NCBI GenBank assembly: GCA_029339195.1
Contig: JAPTJF010000095.1
Span: 94,261 to 158,260 of the forward strand
DNA length: 64,000 nt
Source of the DNA: Micractinium sp. NFX-FRZ
Taxonomy: Eukaryota > Chlorophyta > Trebouxiophyceae > Chlorellales > Chlorellaceae
Reading direction: 5' to 3'
The translations under genes and the position numbers were made by a program. The notes beneath the pieces were generated by a model that did not search any database, was not told the origin of the DNA, and saw only the letters and a program-made list of their open reading frames with translations. Positions 43,130 to 55,100 of this stretch are shown here, in pieces (the stretch's first letter is position 1; every line of letters starts with the position of its first letter).

Positions 43130-46100
43130 ATGGCCGAGGGCAAGGACGGCGATGGAGCCAAGCAGGGCTCCGAGGGGCAGGAGCAGGCGCCCAGCGGGCT
43201 GTTCGGCCGCTTGTTTGTAAGCTCAGCTGCTGTTTGACGCTGCTGGGCCGCCTGCAATGCGCTTTATGGCATTGGCAACACGAGGCAGCGGCCTGAATGA
43301 CCTGCGCTGCTGCTGCTGGCGGGCGTGCCTGCTCCCGCGCCGCTGCTGTCGCCTGCCGCCAGCCGCCAATGTGCCCCCTGCCTGTCGCCGCTCCACTTGC
43401 CTGCAGCCGGCCAAGAAGAAGTCTGCACGTATGAAGCTTGGAGACAAGCTGGCCATGTACTACAATGAAGAGGCAAGCGCCGCAGGGCTGCTGCTGGTCT
43501 GGGTGGTGGGTGCTGTGTGCTGCTCTTGTGCCGGCGGCGGTGCCTGGGCTGCTGGCAAGCGGTGCAGCTCGTGGGTGCAGCGGCGGTCGGCGTGCGCACT
43601 CGTGCGTGCCCCATTCCAGGTTGCTTCCCACCTGCCGTGCTCACTCGGTCCAGATCACTGCCTGCCTGCCCCCTGCCTGCAGCTCAAGTGCTGGCTGATG
43701 CCGGGAGAGGAGGATGAGCGGCGGCGACAGCTTGAGGAGGAAAAGAAGAATGCAGCACCGCCCATCCTGGGCATGTCTGCCGCCTCTAGCAGCGCCAGCT
43801 TGACCTCCAAAGCAGAAAGTACCGCGGGCAGACCAGGGGGCCGGCTGGGCGTGTCAGGTCGGTACGCCTCGGCCGGCGTCTTTGGCGCCGCGCCGGCAGC
43901 CAGCGGCGACAGCGGCAGCGCAGTGCTGGGAGGCCTGCGCCCCGCTGGCGGCGCATTTGGCGGGGCCGCGCCGCTGGGCAGCGGCGGCGCGCCTGCTATG
44001 TTCAAGCCGCCCTCAGCGGTGTTCACGCCTGCCCCGATGCCAGAGGAGGAGGTGGCAGAGTCGCCGGCAGGAGCAGCAGCTGGCAGCGGTGCGCCTGGCA
44101 GCAGGCCCGGCTCCAAAGCCACCACCCCCACTGCAGGAGCAGCAGCACACGCGGCGCCCGGCGAGCTCCAGCAGCAGCCGATGACGGCTGGTGCTGCCTC
44201 TGCCGGTGATGCCGAGTCGGCTGCTGTGGGCTTGCAGCAGCCCAGGGCTGCAGAGCGCACCGACTCGTTGGATGTGGGTGCGTTCGAGGCGACCTGGCAG
44301 CAGCAGGGGCAGTACAGCGGCGGCGATGGGGCGCAGTACAGCGAGAGCTTCACCGCAGCGGCAGGGCAGTACCCAAACGCAGAGGGCGGCACAGTGGCGT
44401 ACGCTGGTGCGCAGTACACCGCTGCTGTGGTGGCAGAAGACGGCACCGCCATGCAGGTGAGCAGGGCTGGTTGGCGGGCCTTAGGGTGACGGGGTGGTAC
44501 AGCAGCAGGGTATACAGGAAGGGTGGCTGGGCAGGGTGTGCTGAGTGCTGTTTGCATGCAGGATGCAAACAGGGTTATTTGCCATTTCTGGGGTATCGCT
44601 CCGCCGGGCCGTTGCTCTGTTGCGTACTATCACTGCGTGGTGTTCTGCACCCGCCCACCCCGCAGGTTGAGGCGGCAGCATACACCGAGGCGACCCTGCT
44701 CGCAGCAGGCGGCCCTGTGCACTCGCAGGCGCAGGCTGTCCAGGCTGACAGCAGCGCCCAGCACCACAACAGCTTTGTGGAGCCACACCCGTCGGAGCAG
44801 CTAGACAGCGGCGCTGCTGCCGCGCCGCCGGCGGGAACCGGTGCTGGGGCGGACAGTAGCACGGCGGCTTTGCTGCACGACCCGGTGGTGCGTGAGGTGA
44901 GCCGGGCTGGGCTGGGCTGGATGACATGCGCCTGGACTCCTAGACTGCTGGGCCTTGCTCCCCCTCTGTTGTGGCCATTTGTGGAGCAGTGCAGCAGCTG
45001 CGGTGCTTACAAACCTGCCAGCAGAAGCAGGCCGGCTGCTGGTATCTCAGTTGACCTGCTTGAGCCGCGCGTGGCTTGCAGGCCTGGCCAGCAGAAGCAG
45101 GCTTCCACTGCCAGTGTCAGGTGCTGACGTCTCTCCGTCTGCTTGCTGCCCCTCCCATTTACTCCCCCCACAGGTGCTGACCTTTTGGTCTTACTACCGC
45201 GGCTGCGGCTATGAGCGCGAGGCCATGGCGCAGTGGGTTGCCCAGGTGCGAGGGCTGTCAAGGGACTGAGGGTGCTGTGCCGCAGTTGAAGTGGCCTTGA
45301 TGCCTGCTTGCTAGCATGTGGCTCAAGCAGGTCAGGCTGCAAGTGGGGTGCAGGCCTTATCGATCTGTCTGCTGCAGGAGGCTAACCTTCTGCCCTGTGC
45401 GCTCCCGCACCCCTGCAGAACTACCCTCCCTCCTACGCCGGCCACGACTACGACGCCCTGCTGCAGCAGCCTGCAGTGGCAGCTGCCGCAGCCGAGCACC
45501 TGGCCGCCTCCCGCGCTGCCACACCCACCGCCACCTCCCGTGCCGCCACGCCCACTGCCGCCGAGGCGGAGCAGGCGGCTGCTGAGGCGACAGCAGGCAC
45601 AATGGAGGGCAGCGACACTGATATGGTGCAGGCGTGCACTGAGGAGGCCACTCTGTCGGGAGAGGCAGTGCCGGCACCCATGGAGGCAGAGGCAGCACCT
45701 ACCGAGGAGCTGGCGCCGGCAGCTGAGCCAGTGCACCCAGCATCCCCGCCGGCTGTGGCCGCACATGCTGCACCCGCCGTCAGCACCAGCGCAGCGGCGT
45801 CGCCGCGCAGCCACTCGCCCACCAGGCTGCACCGCGCACCTTCTGCTGGCTCGCTGCCACCCTCCCCCAAGGAGCGCCCGCTGTCGGCTGCAGCTGCTGA
45901 GCTGGCGGCAGTGGCACAAGCAGAGGGCGCCCTGGAGCCCACAGAGGCAGGGGACCCCACCCTGGGCCAGGTGTTTGCCTCCTACCTGCGCCCCCAGATC
46001 CAGCAAGTCACCCAGCAGCTCAAGGCCGCCGCCGGCGCTGCAGCGGCGGCAGCCCACCAGCAGCTCAGCGTGGCGCAGCAGCAGCTGCAGCAGCGCGGCG

Positions 46101-49100
46101 GCATCGGCGCAATGCCCGAGGCCGCTGGCGACGCGGCTGCTGCTGTGGCAGGCGGTCTGTTGGAGGCTGTTGGAGGTGAGGCGGCCTTGCACACAGCTGT
46201 ATGTGCGTGTATGATGATGGCATGGACCACGCAGCAGTGTGCAACCGGGACTGGGCCAGCGAGTTGCAAGAAGGCGCACAGACTTTCTTTGGGGCCGGCA
46301 GCGAGCGAGCAGCACACCTGTGTACGGCATCCTAGCCCTGCCGTCTCCCTGCCCTCTCCCTGCCCTCGACCTCGCCATCCCTTCACCCCTCCCCCTGTTC
46401 ATCTGGCCCTCCCGTGCAGGCGGGCGCAAACGCAAGGCGGGCAAGCTGCAGAAGCAGCTGCCCTGGGAGCAGAGCCACGAGGTCGGCTCTGATGCCGAGG
46501 ACGCCGGCAGCGCCATCCCCGCCGTGCTGGCAGGCGTGGCAGCAGAGGAGCACGCCACTGAGCCAGCCGAGCTGGCCGCTGCCAATGGTGGGCTGTACCC
46601 TGTCGAGGGCGCTGCCGGCATGGCGGAGGAGGCAGAGGGCGCAGCTGCTGGGGGGCCCACCCTGGCTGACCTGGCAGCCGATTTTGCTGCTGTCGTGGCC
46701 ATGGGCTACGACACCCCCACCACCGTCGGCGGCACGCCCATCAAGCTAGCCGTGAACGGCGTCGACTGCGCCGGCCTGGAGGAGGGCGAGGACTCCAATG
46801 CCGACATCCTGTCGCCAGGTGAGGCGGCGTGGGACACCTCGGCATTGGGGTAGCGGAGGGCAGCAGGGGCCCGCAGCATGGGGAGGCTGCGTGCCTCCGC
46901 GCTTTCTTTCTGCACCACCTGACCGTGCCGCTCGCCTGTCTTCTGCTGCCGCCTGCCTCCTCATGCTCACCTGCCCCCGCTGCTCACCTCCTGTGCCCCC
47001 TGGCCCGTCGCCCCTTCATGCTTCCTACCCGCAGGTGCCCTGGCCAACCAGCTGGGCATTCCACGTGCCGCCGCTGCCCGCAACGCCTCTGGCTACTATG
47101 GCGGCAGCGACGTGGAGACGCTGAGCAGCCGCGAGGACGGCTGGAGCGAGGGTGAGCCGGTTCTGGTGCTGTGGCAGCGGGCCCTCTGGTGGCGCAGCCA
47201 TGCGCTGCACTTGCTTGCTCTGCTAAGTGGCTGCAACGTCTGGGGCCCACCCTGGGTGTGCCGCACCACAAGCAACGTTCTGTTCACATCCTTTTCCTCC
47301 ACCTCCACTATCTGCAGGGGAGCTAGGCGAGGAGATGTCCGAAGTGCAGAGCATGCACAGCACGATGTTTGGCACGCACAGCGTGGGCCAGGTGAGAGAG
47401 CGCTGGATGGGTGGCACGCTGTGCGGCAGACTGAGAGCAGGACGGCTTGCGGGTGGCCGACGCACTGCCCTGCCAGCGGCATGGGTGCTGCTGTGTCGGT
47501 GCGGGTGTTCTGTGCCAACCCCTGCTGGCGCTGCTTGCTTCAAGGCCTCACCGCCCTGCGCCCCCGGCCCCCCCTTCACCAACTGCTCCCGTGCAGAGCC
47601 CGCTGCCTGGCTTTGTGCCCGGGGGCAGCGAGGGCCACCCGCCTCCCCCGCCCTACTACGAGCAATACAGCGGCGGGGCGGCTGAGCCAGCAGAGCACCA
47701 CCACCCGGCGCTGCCTGGTGCAGACGGCGGCAGCGGCGGCGGCGGCGCGCAGCAGAGCCTGGCCGCGAAATTCGAGGCCGCAGAGCAGGCCCAGCAGCAG
47801 GCACCTGCTGACGAGTGGGGCGTTGCCGGCGAGGGGTGGGGCGGTGCAGCTGCGGAGGAGCCTCCCTTCCATCAGGAGGACAGCTGGGACGGCGAGGTCC
47901 TGTCCCCTGCCAAGGCAGCTCTAGAAGCAGAGGAGCAGCAGCAGGCTAATGGCGAGGGCTGGGGCGGCGCAGCATCCGAAGAGCCTGCTTTCCATCAAGA
48001 GGACAGCTGGGATGGCGAGCCCCTGTCCCCTGCAGCTGCCGCGGCTGCAGCCAAGGCGGCCAGCCAGCAGCAGCGGCAGCCCAGCAATGGGCTGGAGGAG
48101 GAGCCTCCCTTCCACCAGCATGCCGGCTGGGTGGGCGAGCAGGAGACGGCAGGCTTGGGGGCAGAAATGCTGCAGGTGGAGCAGCGGGTGGCAGAGGAGG
48201 AGCCTCCCTTCCACCAGGGCGAGAGCTGGATGGGCGAGGCACCGCCTGCGGCCACAGCTGAAGCAGCTGCAGAGATGGCACTTGTAGAGTCAGAGGCAGC
48301 GGCAGAGGCGGCTGCTGCAGCTGAGGGGTGGGGCGACATGGACGAGGCTCCCTGGGAGGGCATGGCAGGGGCACAGCACGTGGCAGCCGAGGTGGCAGAA
48401 GAGGCGGTGCCCGCCATTGAGCTTCCGCCCACAAGCGCAGACGTCCCGGCTATGGCAGCAGAGCCTGTGGAGGCCGTGGAGGGCTGGGGCGAGGAGGACA
48501 GCCTGGCTGAACTGCTGCCGCCTCCGACAACAGCGGCAGAGCAGCTGCTGCCGTCTCCTCAGCAGCAGCAGGATGATTGGGAGCCAGCCGCCGAGGCAGC
48601 ACCTGCTGCTGCCGTGAGCGACGAGGCAGCGGCGGCGCTGCAGCAGCAGTTGTGGGTGCTCACCGAGCAATGCCAGCAGCTGCAGGCACAGCTAGAGCAG
48701 CAGGCCGCCGCAGCGACAGCCAGCGAGCAGCAGCTCGCCGCCACGCAGGCAGAGCTGGAGCAGCAGGTCGCAGCAGCCGCTGCTCGTGAGCAGCAGCTGG
48801 CGGCACTGCAGGCGCAGCTGCAGGAGCAGGCTGCTGCAGCAGCAGCCAGGGAGCAGCACCTGGCAGCACAGCTGGAGGAGCAGGCTGCCGCCACTGCCAT
48901 GGCCGACACCGAGCAGAGGCAGCTGGTGGGTGCCGCTGCAGAGCAGGAGGCTCTGAAGCAGGTGGGCAGGCGTGCTGGAGAGCTGTGTGATGCATGCATG
49001 GCACCCAGGCAGGCTGGCAGGCTTTGTATTTGCCTGTTCTTGTGTCGATGCTGTGCCTTTGAGTGCGTTTGTGCGCCAGGCGTCCGGTAGTACCCGCGAT

Positions 49101-52100
49101 CGTCTCCCTTGTCACTGCCCCCTGACTCCCTCCTCCGCCTTTTTATCCGCTCCACAGGCGCTGTCGGCCCGCGATGCTGCTCTGGAAAAGAAGGAAAGCG
49201 TGGCGGCGGCGCTGCAGGAGCAACTGACTCACCGCGAGGCTGAGCTGGCAGCGGCTGCTGCTGAGCTGGAGGTGCTGCAGCAGCACGTGGCCGACAGCGA
49301 GGCACAGCTAGCGGAGCTGCGCACCGGCAGCACCAGCGCTGATGCGGCTGCCGTGGAGGCACAGGCCTCCATGGCGACCCTGCAGGTGCATACCAAATCT
49401 CGCATGGGGCTGGTCAAGGCAGTGCCTGCGCGGGGCCTGCGCTGCTACCCTAGCTCGATTGCTGCAAGGCCAGCACTCGGCGGACCTGCGGTGCTGCTCG
49501 AGCCAGCGCCTGGACTTGGCGTGCAGCGCTACACCCCTCACTCCTGCGTGCTGGTGCACTGAACAGCACGCCTTTCTTGGCCCTGCTTCCTTGTTCCATT
49601 GGTTGTGTGCAGATGGACCTGGACATGGCCCAGGAGGCGCTGCAGCAGCGGGAGCAGGAGCTGGAGGATGCCAAGGTATGGGGGCCCGCCACTTTGGGGT
49701 GCACGAGCCATGGCGCAGCACGGGTTGGCTGGTGGTGACTTTGCCCTGTGGGCACCTGGTCGATAGAAGTATCAAATCGACTTTTGCCCTGCTTCCTTGG
49801 CGCGGCTCCTCTACCTGCTCCCATCCCCGCCTGCAGCTGGTACTGAAAGAGCGAGGCCACAGTCATCCACTGAGTTCTTACGACCTGAACCCTACCCTTT
49901 GCCCCCTGCAGCTGGCGATTGAGATGAAGGACGAGGCGATTGATGCGCTGAGGCAGTACGAGCAGCGGTGCAGGTGCGGCGGTGGGGGTGGGGGGTGGGG
50001 GGTGGGGAACCAGAATCGAGTTGCTTGAGGACAGCGACGCCTCAGCGACGGTGGTGGCAGCGGTTGCAGCGAGCACTTGCGCGCCAGGGGGGAGCAGGGC
50101 TGCCTGTTGAGCAACGGGGGCTGTGTCTGGCAGAGTCGCGGCATGAGGGCTGCCCGTCTGGCTGCCTGATGCGGTCCTGCATGTGTCATTCCTCCCCCCC
50201 TGCTGCTCATCTTCTGCCCCGCCCCTGCACCGCACTGTGCCGCAGGGAGCTGGAGGCTTCGACGTCCGCCAAGGGTGCCCACATCGCCTCGCTGGAGCTG
50301 CGCATGCAGGTGAGAGGGCAAAGGCAGCTGTGCCATGCTCATCTCTGTGCGGGGTTCTTCCTGAGGGCATTGGCGCTCTGTGTGGAAGCGCCGGCATGGC
50401 CTCTCGCGCCCCTTCCTTCCTTCCTTCCTTCCTTCCTGTCACACCGTGTACGTCTCAGCAGACCCCCTGCACCCCTGCACTGCCCTGCCCCAGTCCCCTT
50501 GGTGTTGCGGCTGAGCATTTCCCGTGCCCTGCACACTTTATTGCCCTTCCTTGTTGCTGCAGGAGATGCAAGATGCAGCGGCCGAGGCGGCCGCTCAGGC
50601 AGCGGAGGCTGCGGCCGCTGCCCTGGCCGACGCCAAGGAGCGCGTCCAGGTGGGGCGAGCCGGCGCAGCTGCCTCTGGTTCAAGAGGTGCTGCTTTTTAC
50701 ACGATGTACATGCCAGGCTGTACACGCCTTTGCTGTTGAGCATTGCTGCTGGAGTGTCTGCTTACGCAAGTTCTTGCATTCCAGCGCACTTCAACCCTTC
50801 TCCCTGCTCGTTTTGTCTGCTCTCCCTGCCCTTAGGTGTCCGTGGCTGCTGCCGTGGCGGAGAAGGACGCCCAGCTGCACGCGGTCCAGGAGGCGCTCAA
50901 GCAGCAGCTGCAGCAGCAGCTGCAGCAGGCGGAGGCTGAGATGGAGGTGAGCGTGGTGGGTGTCCAGGGCGCCACGGCAGCCACAGGACAAGGCAGATGG
51001 CGCCGAGTCACCCTCCCCCAGCCTGGCCCCTCTACGTCGTGCTCACGCCTCCATCTCTCCCTCTGCTGCAATCCCTTGCAGAACACCGTCACCGCCACCA
51101 CGGCACGTAAGGATGCTGAGCTGGCAGCGCTGCGCGCACAACTGGAGGAGGCCCAGGCGGCGACGCAGGTAGGGCAGGCGGCAGGGGCTCTTCTTCCTGT
51201 GGTGGCGAAAGCCTGCAGTCCAGGCCTGCTGGCGGCATGGTTGCCTGCATGTCCTGCATGTGCGCCTGCGCCCCTGGGCTGGTGCAGCTCACAATCTCAC
51301 CCGCCTGCTCTCCCCTGCTGTGTACACTCACTCATGCCGTTTCTCGTGCACAACCTGCCATCCTCGTTTGCAGGCCGCGGAGGCCGCCGCTGCCGCCGCG
51401 GAAGCCGCCGCCTCTGCCGGCAGCGCCAATGAGGCGGAGCACGCGGCGCTGCAGCAGCGTTGCAAGGACCTGGAGAAGAAGTTTGCTGTGGCCCGCAAGA
51501 AGATTCAGGTGGGTTGACAAAGAGGGTGCTCAAGTGGGGGCGCCTTGGGTGAGGGTGGGCCTGCCTCCAATGCGAGCGTGCGCCATGAAGGGGGCTGGGT
51601 TGTGCAAGGGCATGGCAGTCACAGAATAGGGGCTGCATTGCCAGCTGGGGAGGCAGCTGTGGTGTGCACGATTATCCCAGGTGGGGAAGGGGGTGCCGGA
51701 TCAAGGGCAGACCAAGTTGCTCGCAGTTCTATTCATGGGAGGGCAGCAAGAAATGCTGCTGCCAAGTGTATCACGAGGATGGTTGGTGATGCCTCGATCT
51801 CCTCACCTCCCCATGCACAATGCCCTGTGCGAGTGCAGATGATGCAGCAGGAGCAGACCGCCACCGCCGAGGCAGCGGCGGCCAGCGAGGCCGCCGCTGC
51901 GGAGCTGCGCCAGCAGCTGGCTGATGCCGCTGCACAGCAGGAAGCTGCGGTGGCCGAGGCGGCTGCTGCTGCCGAGGAGGAGGTGGCGGCGCTGCGCTCC
52001 CAGCTGGAGGCGGCTCAGGCCCTGCAGGAGCAGCTGGTTGCGGAGCAGGCGGCGCTGCAGCAGCAGGTGGAGAGCATGGCGGCGGAGCACCAGCAGGCAA

Positions 52101-55100
52101 GTGTGGAGGATGGATCTTGGCTTGGCTTTGTGTGCAGACATGAAAGGGCTGAGGGCTGCCTTGCCCTGAGCTTCTTCCCGGCACTGCGAACAACACGTCA
52201 AGCAGTGCCTTCCCCTTGTACAACTCTTGGTACCATTCTGCTACGTTGCACAGGCTGGTTTCCTGAACTCCTCCTGTATTGGTTCCGTCCTCCCCTGCAG
52301 GAGCTGGTGTCCCTGGGAGATGAGAACCTGAAGCTTATGGAGCTGCTGGAGGGCAAGACGGTGGGTGGGATGGGGTGGGGGGGTGGGGGAAACACACGAT
52401 GTCGGCAGGAGCTACAGGCGGGTGTAAAGCTTGAGCAGCGCTGTTGTTTGCATGTGGGCGCCGCATGCCTGCTGTGCGTCAGGCGTAGCGATACTACGTG
52501 ACTGTGTGTGTATGTGCTGACCTTGGCAACTTGACCTTCCCTCAGGCTCTCTCCCCTGCACTATCCTGCAAAAGTGACCCTCCCTGCCGCTTGTGGGTAA
52601 TTGCTCCGGTGCAGGAGGACATGGAGCATGCAGCTGTCGAGCTGGCAGAGCTACGCGCCTCTGCAGAGGCCAACGGCGCTGCAGCGGCCCAGCTGGCAGC
52701 CCTGCGCGACGAGCTGGCAGCAGCGCAGGCGGCGCTCGAGGCGCAGGCAGCCGCCGCCGCCGAGGCCCAGTCCAGCAGCAGCGCTGCAGCAGCCGAGGCA
52801 GCCGCCCTGCGAGAGGAGCTGGTAGCGGCCCAGGCTGCGGCCGCCAAGGCAGAGCAGCGTGCCGCCGAGGCGGGTGCTGCGGCTCAGCAGCAAGCGCAGC
52901 ACGCCGCTGCGCTGGATGCTGAGCTGGCTTCCCGTCTGGAGCAGCTGGAGGAGCTTCAGCAGAAGAAGGAAGCTGCCAAGGCGGCTGTGGAGGCAGCCAT
53001 GGAGGCCACGGAGCGGCAGCAGCAGGAGATTGCCGGCTACCAAGAGCAGCTGCTGCACCGCGAGGTGCAGATCAGCGAGCTGCAGCAGCAGCTGGCAGCG
53101 GCGGCACAGGAGCGTGAGGCCGCGCTGGCTGCTGCTGATGACGACACCACCATGCTGCGCGAGGTGAGCAGCCTGCGGCGGCCTGCTGTGCACGCAGGGT
53201 GGTGCCGCCCGCCTGCTGCCTGCCTTCCTGCTTGCTACTTGCTTGTTTGGTGCATTTGCTCAAGGGAGCTGCCTTGTTCAGGCTGGACCTGCGTGACACG
53301 TCCACCCATGTGCCCGCTGGCACAGAGCCGCCCCTCACCACCACCTTCCCTGTCCCTCCTCTGCCTCCCATACCCCCCGCAGGAGCTGGCAGACCAGCAG
53401 GCGGTGATCGAGTCCCTGCGTGCTGACCTGGCAGCCGCGGCTACAGCGCACGCTGCCGCTCAGGCCGCCGCTGAGGAGGCCACTGCTGAGGCTGCCAGCC
53501 ATGCTGCCGCCCAGGCCACCGCTGCTGCCGTCGAGCAGGCGGCTGCTGCCCACGAGGCGGCCCTGTCTGCCAAGGATGAGGAGCTGAAGAAGTTCAAGGT
53601 GCAGCTGCTCAAGGCCAAGAAGCTGCGGGCGGCAGATGCGGAGAAGTGAGTGTGGGCGGGGCGGTGTACGGTATGGGAGCTGCCTGCAGCGCCGAAGTGG
53701 GGCTGTGAATGCGGGTGGGGTGGATGCCTGGGAGACGGGTGGGTGCCGCATCTGGTGCTGTTTAGCATGTGCGCACCCCGCATCCTGCATGCTCCCCCAC
53801 CTCATCTGCCAGGCCAGTGCGCCTCCTCCTCATGCACCCCGCCTCCTGCCTGCCTTGCTTCTGAGTTCGTTCCCCACCCCTCCACCGCTCTCTGTTCGCA
53901 GGATTGCTGCCCTGGAGGCCAAACGTGATGAGCTGCAGGCAGTGGCAGAGGCACAGCCAGCCGCAGCCGACCAAGAGCTAGCTGCAGCCGCGGCTGCTGA
54001 GCGCGAGGCAGAGTTGGCAACACTGCGTGCTGAGCTGGCAGCTGCCCAGGAGCAGGCAGCGGCTGCCGCCACCGCAGCTGCGGCAGCAGCGGCAGAGCAG
54101 CACCAGCAGGCGGAGCTGCTGCAGCATGAGCTGGCCACCGCTAGGCAGGAGGCAGCAGCAGCACTGGAGGCGGCTCTGGCTGCAGAGGAGCAGCAGCTGG
54201 AGCTGGCTGCGGCCAAGCAGCAGGCGGTAGACGCTGCCCGTGCAGCTGCAGCTGCGGAGCAGGAGCAGGTCGCCATGATGCAGCGAGAGCTGGCGGCAGC
54301 CCGCGAGGAAGCTGCCGCCGCGGCGGAGGCTGCCTCTGCTGCTGAGCAGCAGTTGCTGGAGCTCAGCGCAGCCCAGCAGACCGAGCGGGAGCGGGCCCAG
54401 GCGGCAGCTGCTGAGCTGGACCTGCTGCGTCACGAGCTTGCCGCTGCTCGGGAGGAGGCAGCAGTTGCGGCCCGGGCTGCCGAGGCGGCAGAGCAGCAGC
54501 TGTCAGACCTCTCTGCCACCCGGGAAAAGGAAATGGAGAGCTCTTACTCAGCGGTCATGCAGGATGAGGAGAAAATCCGGGCGCTGCAGCAGGAGGTGGA
54601 GGCGGCACGTGCAGAGGCAGCTGCCTCTGCCGCTGCTGCAGCTGCGGCCCAAGAGGCGGCGCAGCAGCAAGCGGCCACTCTGCAGCTGCAGCTGGCAGCG
54701 GAGCGGGAGCGGGCAGAGGCTCTGTCAGCCGAGGTGGTTGCTGCGGCGGCGCAGCAGCAGGAGATGCTGGAGCTGCTTGAGCAGCAGCAGCAGCACATCG
54801 ACTCCAACACCGGCACCCCCGCGGCCACGCCTGGTGGCGCGGCTGCAGCTGCTGCCGACAGTGATGAGCTGGCAGCCCTGCGCCACGAGCTGGATGCGCT
54901 GCGCACTCGGGTGCAGGTGGGTGGGGGCAGTATGGATGAGGGCTGGGCAGGATGAAGGGCTGGGGCGGGGCACGGCAAGCGCCCTTGATTTCAAATCTGT
55001 TCTCTGCCCGCCAGCAGCTGAAAGGACAGCATCCTGCCGGCCTTCCAAATTCAGCCACCCCCTGCCCAGCTGCACCAGCCACACCTTCCCACGAGCCTCA

